A stretch of 64,000 nucleotides of DNA from Mariannaea sp. PMI_226 (taxonomy: Eukaryota > Ascomycota > Sordariomycetes > Hypocreales > Nectriaceae): the NCBI GenBank assembly GCA_024336345.1, contig JANFOG010000011.1, positions 1,054,001 to 1,118,000 on the forward strand. The letters are read 5' to 3'. The position numbers and the translations under genes are program-made. The notes beneath the pieces are model-generated. The model did no database searches and was not told the DNA's origin. It saw only the letters and a list, made by a program, of their open reading frames with translations. Shown in pieces: positions 59,084 through 64,000 of the stretch. Position 1 is the stretch's first letter. Each line of letters begins with the position of its first letter.

Positions 59084-59989
59084 ATGAAATATCCCGATCC
59101 CGCGGTGCTAGAGTCTTTGCTGCCTATCGAAACCCGAGACCTGACTGCGCTGCCATCAACAACCATCCACCGAGACGCTCAGCCAATTTCTCGGTTTCGC
59201 AAAGGGTCAAAATTTAAACCAACATCTGCAGCATCGTCCTCTGGGAGGACAAACCGCACCCCCAAGTCCTCGTCACCGCGTATTGTCTTTGGCCCAGGAG
59301 TTCTCGCTCGACTTCCCGCTGAACTCGGCCGCCTACAGCTATCGGCCCCCCTCATCGTCTGCAGCCCTTCTCGTGCGGACCTTGTAGCAAAAGTCAAGGC
59401 ATACATCCCCAATCTCGACGTGCGCATCTTGGATCCCTCCACGATCGAGAACTTCCCCGCCCAGAATATGGACGATGATGCTATCACTGATATACATAGT
59501 CGGGATTGCGTCGTCAGTGTCGGTGGGGGCTCGGCTGTTGCCGTTGCTCGTATAGTTGGCTCGCGCAAGGCCATCCCACATATATGTATCCCAACGACTT
59601 ACAGCGGGAACGAAGTGAGGATGGCAATGCCCTCTTATGCAGATCAGACGAAGAAAAAACGCAGACGAAGAGAAGAGCTCCTCCACCAACCCACTGTCAT
59701 CATCTACGACGAGGACCTAACAATGAGCTCTCCTAGAACGATCCCTGTCCCAGTCAGCACCACACAAGATTCAATCACTCATCCTAGTGAGTCAAGCCAA
59801 TCATTCAAGGACACCAACCTTCCCTGGAGCTATCTTCACCTACCGGGTGTGTAGCAAATTCCCATCAAGGCCACATCAAGAAATTCCCCTTCATCTCACC
59901 ACAATATTATGCCCAAAATGGGCCTCGGCTCATCCTATTGCACAACTCTGTCTCATCACCTCACTATCCCCTCAGCGCCCACAAAATGA
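59084..59989 (+). pseudogene. Decayed iron-alcohol-dehydrogenase / maleylacetate-reductase-like gene
   Basis: A 256-codon frame (59084-59854) carries the N-terminal nucleotide-binding half of this family: IVFGPGVLARLPAELGRL, the GGGS loop (VVSVGGGSAVAVARIV, near 59515-59545), CIPTTYSGNEV and TVIIYDEDLTM. Family members usually have 350-400 residues, so it stops too early. After the TAG at 59852 the same frame stays open to 59987 and reads MGLGSSYCTTLSHHLTIPSAPT, which resembles the metal-binding stretch GLHHKICHTLGGTFNLPHA of intact enzymes but without the His pair. I read this as a premature stop plus loss of the catalytic half. An alternative is an intron (donor GTGAGT near 59788, acceptor TGTAG at 59854) into another frame open to about 60096, which shows no family motif. 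A short Rossmann-only protein is a third possibility. Confidence 0.5.
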
Positions 59990-60763
59990 TGGCTTCAATC
60001 TTGTCATACATGAATCTTTACCGAATAGTTCAAAGTCATGGGAACGGCATTGTGAAGGTGCCTCTTGCGGTTGTTACTCATCTCAAACCCTCTTGACCAT
60101 GTTGTCCCTCAGCAAGAAAATTTTCAAAAAAAATACGGCAAAAAGAACCCGCAAATGCGAGACAGGCTACCATATCACCATTTTGTAAGCAGGCCCTGTT
60201 CGGTTAACCATAACCCAATTTTTCAAGGCTCTGTTTACGATTTTAGCCTCTTCATCTGCCAACAAGAAAAATTATGCAGAGAAAAGGTCAACAGTTATAC
60301 TCCCAGTTTGAAATCAGCTGTGTGAACGGAGCTATATAAAGAGGGTACTAATACCCAATGAAGCCATATTGAAAGCGTCGCATTGATGACGTCTAAACCA
60401 AATAGCCCATAGCGTCCATAGGATCTAAATATAATATCGATGTTCTACTAGTAACTAATAAGTTGAGGGTTCTCCTGATACAATGTCAAGTGGAACAAGT
60501 AAGAAACACCTTATCCTACCAAGGCACGATCAATTGAGTCCAGCGATTCAAGCCGTTTCCCAGTTCCTCATCTTGTGGTTGTACATTTTTCCTTTATATA
60601 ATTTTTGTGAGAATGGAATCATCTTGGTTCTCGCATTCTGGGGTATCGCATGACATAACGCGTCATCAACTTCCATTCGGGCATTTTGCCCTCCCCTCTT
60701 TCCTCCCTCCCTCGTTGGCCTCATTCAATATGTTGGTACACTGCTCATAGAGGGCGCAAGTTC
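59990..60763. other. Intergenic: downstream of the decayed dehydrogenase and 3' side of jip5
   Basis: No gene is recognised. A frame open to about 60096 may be a remnant of the dehydrogenase. The AT-rich part (60.3-60.65 kb) probably includes the jip5 3' end. Confidence 0.5.
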
Positions 60764-62100
60764 TCAATCCATGCCCTCGAAGCCCATGACACCATGAGCT
60801 CCCATGGGACCCAACTTGTTCTTCTGCGCCTCCTTACGTCGCTTAGCTCGGCGCTTCATCTCCTCGACCTGGTCGCCATCGCTGCTATCGTCGTCACTAT
60901 CGCTTTCGGCGAGTCTCTTTTGACCCTGACCGCCCTCATCGCTATCGTCGTCGTCCTCGTCGTCCTCGCCATCCTCGCTACCCTCTCCTTGCAACTCGGA
61001 AAGCTCTTCCCAGAGTTTGACTGACTTTCCACCAGCACTAATCAGTCGGTTCTCGGAGTCAAATGCGAGTGATACGATACTTTCCATCATATCATGGCGG
61101 AGATTGATTGAAGCGTCGACTTCTCTGCGGACAAGATCCACGATCCTCAGCCCTCCATCGCCGAGACCGCAAACAACCTTCTTGCCAAGACCCATCTCCT
61201 GGGGGACTAAAACCATAGCATCGATGCTTTCACCACCGCCCTTTTTGTTGCCATCGACGATAATTCGCTCCTGTTGATCATCCCAAACCCCCTTGTCCCA
61301 AACGGTGAGGACACCTGAGCCAGAACCAATCGCGAAAACACCATTGTTGCGGTTCTTCTTAGGTCCCAATCCGGGGACAAAGCACGACGTGAGCAGTTCG
61401 TCCTCCTGGTCTTCGCTGCGCACAAGCACGCCCCGGCGCACATCGGTGACGGCGAGAGTGGTGCCGCCAGTGCTGACCCATTGCTTTGGGAAACCGCTCG
61501 TGCTTTCCTTGGTAGGAGGCAGGGGAGTAATCGAGGAAACGTAGTCGGCGTGGGGGAAATGGGTCTGCGCAGGCTTTTTACCAGGTGCGCCATCTCGCAA
61601 ATCAACAATATGCAAGGCGCCTGAGTCGGTGCCTAGCAGAAGGCTCTGGGGGTTGAGGACGTGGAGGAGAGTTGGAGCGTCGGGCTGCGAGGTCGCGGAT
61701 GGAATGGCAAACTTCGAAATCACACGCCCAGTGCGAGGGTCGAAGTGTTTGACGAGCGAGTCTGTTCCTGCAGAGTACATGGCTGAAACCATGGGTTAGC
61801 ACATCTACACAATTGCTGCGCTTACAAAGATGACGAACCCGAGCCATCGTTGGCGTACACGAGCGAGCGACAGCTCCCCTTGTGTCGTTTGGTCTTCCAG
61901 ACTGTATCGATAGTGCTCCTGCCATTGCTCATGGAGCTTGTGTCACCATCGGAGCTGTCGTCGGCGTCTTTGCCAGGCGGGAGTCGAAAGGTTTCGACAT
62001 GGCCGCTAGATAACCCGACGGTGAGCAAGGGCTCGGTGGGGTGGAGTGCCGTGGCAAAGATGTCGGCCTGGAGAGGCAGGGTGCAGGTGTTCTCGAACAT
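60764..62100 (-). CDS. jip5: WD-repeat protein Jip5/WDR55 (426 aa, two exons)
   Basis: The protein is a nucleolar WD40 factor linked to ribosome biogenesis in yeasts and animals. Exon 1 (61839-62100) starts [21 protein letters not shown], the family opening. A 56-bp intron (61783-61838; unusual donor GTTCGT, branch CTAAC, acceptor TTCAG) leads to exon 2 (60764-61782), giving [20 protein letters not shown]. Several WD40 blades follow (for example [18 protein letters not shown] and [18 protein letters not shown]). The C-terminus is an acidic tract ([15 protein letters not shown]) and then basic [17 protein letters not shown], a typical nucleolar signal. Two other GT donors nearby would shift the frame, so GTTCGT is preferred. 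The length matches fungal Jip5 (about 420 aa). Confidence 0.9.
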
Positions 62101-63223
62101 GATAGTGTCGTCAAATGAAGGGTCGACGATGATGCAGTACAAGAGAAGAGACCGCAAGATTTCTAGCGAGGTCGACGGAGAAATAAGAATACAATCAGCC
62201 CATGAGAAGATTGTAGAGAGTCAAGAAATAAGGAACTCTGCTGTCTTTCTCCCTCTTGTTGCTCAAAGGCAAGAATTGGGGGGGGTTTTCGGTGGAATAC
62301 TGTTGAAAGTTATTCCCTGTTTACCACCTAAGAAAAAAAAAACAAAGCTTCACTAAAGGCTATCATTCCCATATAAAGCACAGTATTAACATGGATATTT
62401 GTGCATAAAACGCACTGTAAAATATTTCTCGATAATAAGCCTACCCTAGATTAATACTGTGGACAACCAACAGCTAACCATCCACAATTGAAATGGATGT
62501 TTTCAATGCGAGGAATTTTACTAGATGTGCAGATCCTTTATATTGAATTGTGCTGCTAGAGATGCGAGGAGTTATTCCTTGTTGCTTGCTAGACGAACTT
62601 TTCTTCGGCCAAACCTGTGCCTGTATTCTCCTTGGCTTAGTGCACATTACGACCCAACGCCAAACCGAGAAACCGCATGTTAGACAAGATTGCCCCATGG
62701 AAAACTGCTCGCGCTAGAGATAATCGCATGTGAAGGTCCTTAAAGGGGCATCCAGTGACCCTAGCTTGAAGGTTGTGCAAGGGCTGCACTTTGGTGCTTC
62801 CCATGATGCACCTTGTAAAGCCTAGTATAAGGATCAGTCTAAGTAAAAGACATGGTCATATCTGTGCTTTATTGAGAGGTAAGGCTACACTGTCTGGTAA
62901 TGGCTCCGTCGTAGCTTAAAAGAATTGTTATAGCAAGATCCAACTTTTTATAACAAGGGTGGTGTTTCTCTCGCAATCTAGCGATAAATACGCCTGGGTT
63001 CCGTAGGGCTACACAATTGGCCGAAACGGCAGAGCAAATCACATATTTTGTTTTTTTCCCCCTACCAATCAGTAGAACATTTCATATTACACGGGGCTAA
63101 GCAATACACAGCCGCAGCCTCACAATTTGCGTGCTTATATGGTTGTTTGCTTCACTTCCCTTTACTTACTGCATTCTCTTCCTCTGGTCGAGGGCTCCAA
63201 CTTCTGAAGAAGCCGTAACAACA
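62101..63223. promoter_or_regulatory. Divergent promoter region of jip5 and the right-edge membrane protein gene
   Basis: This 1.1-kb head-to-head stretch is AT-rich with poly(A) near 62332. No further gene is seen. Confidence 0.5.
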
Positions 63224-64000
63224 ATGTTATCCAACTGCAGACCTCGTCGCCACGCAAGTGATCCATCATTCGACCATTCCCGAAACCATACCGAGATCGA
63301 AGACCTTGCCGACCCTGTCGAATCTGGACTTGAGTCTGAGACCGTCGGCACCACACAATCCGCTTATGATAGTAGACCGAAGATCACCCTCGAATGCGTC
63401 GATGCGTATGAAGGAAAAAGGTCAGTATTTTTGCGGATACTATTTTCATCGGCCACCTTTATAATAAAGCTGAGAAACCTGACGCCTCATTCTCTCAGTT
63501 CATCCAAGACGGCTTCCGATCATGAAGACCGAACATCGGTTTGCAGCAATAGCAAGATGGCGGCGATAGGCCACTTCGCCCTTTTCCACCTACCTGCTAT
63601 AGCGGTCACATCAACACTCCTCTCGCTCTATCTTACAAATGTTCGTTGGGATCATCCTTCTATCGAAGCTTTAAACGCCCTCCAATTTGCTGCCAAGGCA
63701 CACGAGGCTTTCATTATCATTTGCCTCACGGACATATTGCTTCACAGGATCCGCTATGGTCTTTTGGTTGAGAATGGTATTTTACTTGGCTTCCTTTCTT
63801 CAGCTTTTCACCTTGGCTCTCCCATTCAGTATCTTTTAAGTGAGGAGCTACGGGCCGCGATACTTCACTCCACTGGCAAGCGGGTATTTCATGCAATTAC
63901 AGGTGTGATGATCATTCTGATCGCTTTGCTTTGTATTGCGGCAAGCCCCCTTTCGGCAATCGTCATGATCCCTCGCCAAGGGTGGTGGCGCGTAGATTTT
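63224..64000 (+). CDS. Multi-pass membrane protein of a filamentous-fungal orphan family (right-truncated)
   Basis: Exon 1 (63224-63420) encodes a hydrophilic N-terminus (MLSNCRPRRHASDPSFDH and on). A 78-bp intron (63421-63498; donor GTCAGT, acceptor TCTCAG) joins exon 2, open to the edge. The join reads EGKRSSSKTASDHED or similar, in phase. Exon 2 shows at least three membrane segments and the recurring family phrase LYLTNVRWDHPSIEALNALQ, then HEAFIIICLTDILLHRIRYGL and LGFLSSAFHLGSPIQYL. These are common in uncharacterised Hypocreales membrane proteins as I know them. The tail near the edge, IPRQGWWRVDF, also fits. Function is unknown. More sequence to the right would show the remaining segments. 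Confidence 0.75.
   Translation, partial: MLSNCRPRRHASDPSFDHSRNHTEIEDLADPVESGLESETVGTTQSAYDSRPKITLECVDAYEGKRSVFLRILFSSATFIIKLRNLTPHSLSSSKTASDHEDRTSVCSNSKMAAIGHFALFHLPAIAVTSTLLSLYLTNVRWDHPSIEALNALQFAAKAHEAFIIICLTDILLHRIRYGLLVENGILLGFLSSAFHLGSPIQYLLSEELRAAILHSTGKRVFHAITGVMIILIALLCIAASPLSAIVMIPRQGWWRVDF

Noticed and set aside
1..64000. Secondary-metabolite cluster or mobile element
   Set aside because: No polyketide, peptide or terpene synthase, no transposase or reverse transcriptase and no long terminal repeats were seen; the transporters sit among housekeeping genes.

Overview
The window looks like nuclear chromosomal DNA of a filamentous ascomycete, most likely a sordariomycete and perhaps Hypocreales. 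Genes lie on both strands with no operons. Most introns are 48-120 bp, with GTAAGT-type donors and CTAAC-type branch sites. Several protein families are typical of filamentous fungi. I recognised no rRNA, tRNA, CRISPR array or intact transposon. The lineage is inferred from gene structure and families only.

Layout. 1-16.8 kb: a left-truncated AP-1-like bZIP regulator; a small Cys-rich zinc-ribbon protein; a gene-poor 2 kb stretch; a full ABCB transporter resembling the a-pheromone exporter Ste6; the eEF1A chaperone Chp1/PBDC1; a conserved protein of unknown function; and an MFS drug/polyamine-type transporter. 18.5-32.4 kb: a Duc1/DUF1769 protein, phosphopantetheine adenylyltransferase (Cab4), an unknown Ser/Asn-rich protein, a candidate secreted peptide, a membrane-anchored alpha/beta hydrolase tail-to-tail with a cupin, an F-box protein and a small membrane protein. 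34-48.8 kb: mitochondrial cytochrome-b5 sulfite oxidase, proteasome subunit Rpn2, RNA 5'-triphosphatase Cet1 and an amino-acid permease. 50.3-64 kb: an 850-residue protein with a helical N-terminus resembling fungal STAND-type N-termini, a UapA/UapC-type purine permease, a decaying iron-alcohol-dehydrogenase-like gene, the ribosome-biogenesis WD protein Jip5, and a right-truncated multi-pass membrane protein.

Most genes are single-copy housekeeping functions: CoA synthesis, sulfite detoxification, protein turnover, mRNA capping, eEF1A folding and ribosome biogenesis. They are interleaved with transporters (ABC, MFS, amino-acid, purine) and fungal orphan proteins. They do not form one pathway, and no secondary-metabolite backbone gene is present.

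Splice sites were assigned by eye from frame continuity, intron signals and family conservation, so exon boundaries are predictions. I found no convincing new multi-gene system. The most interesting items are the small spliced genes (3.2-3.7 kb and 24.6 kb), a cupin with altered metal-ligand positions, the decayed dehydrogenase at 59 kb and the STAND-like orphan at 50-53 kb.
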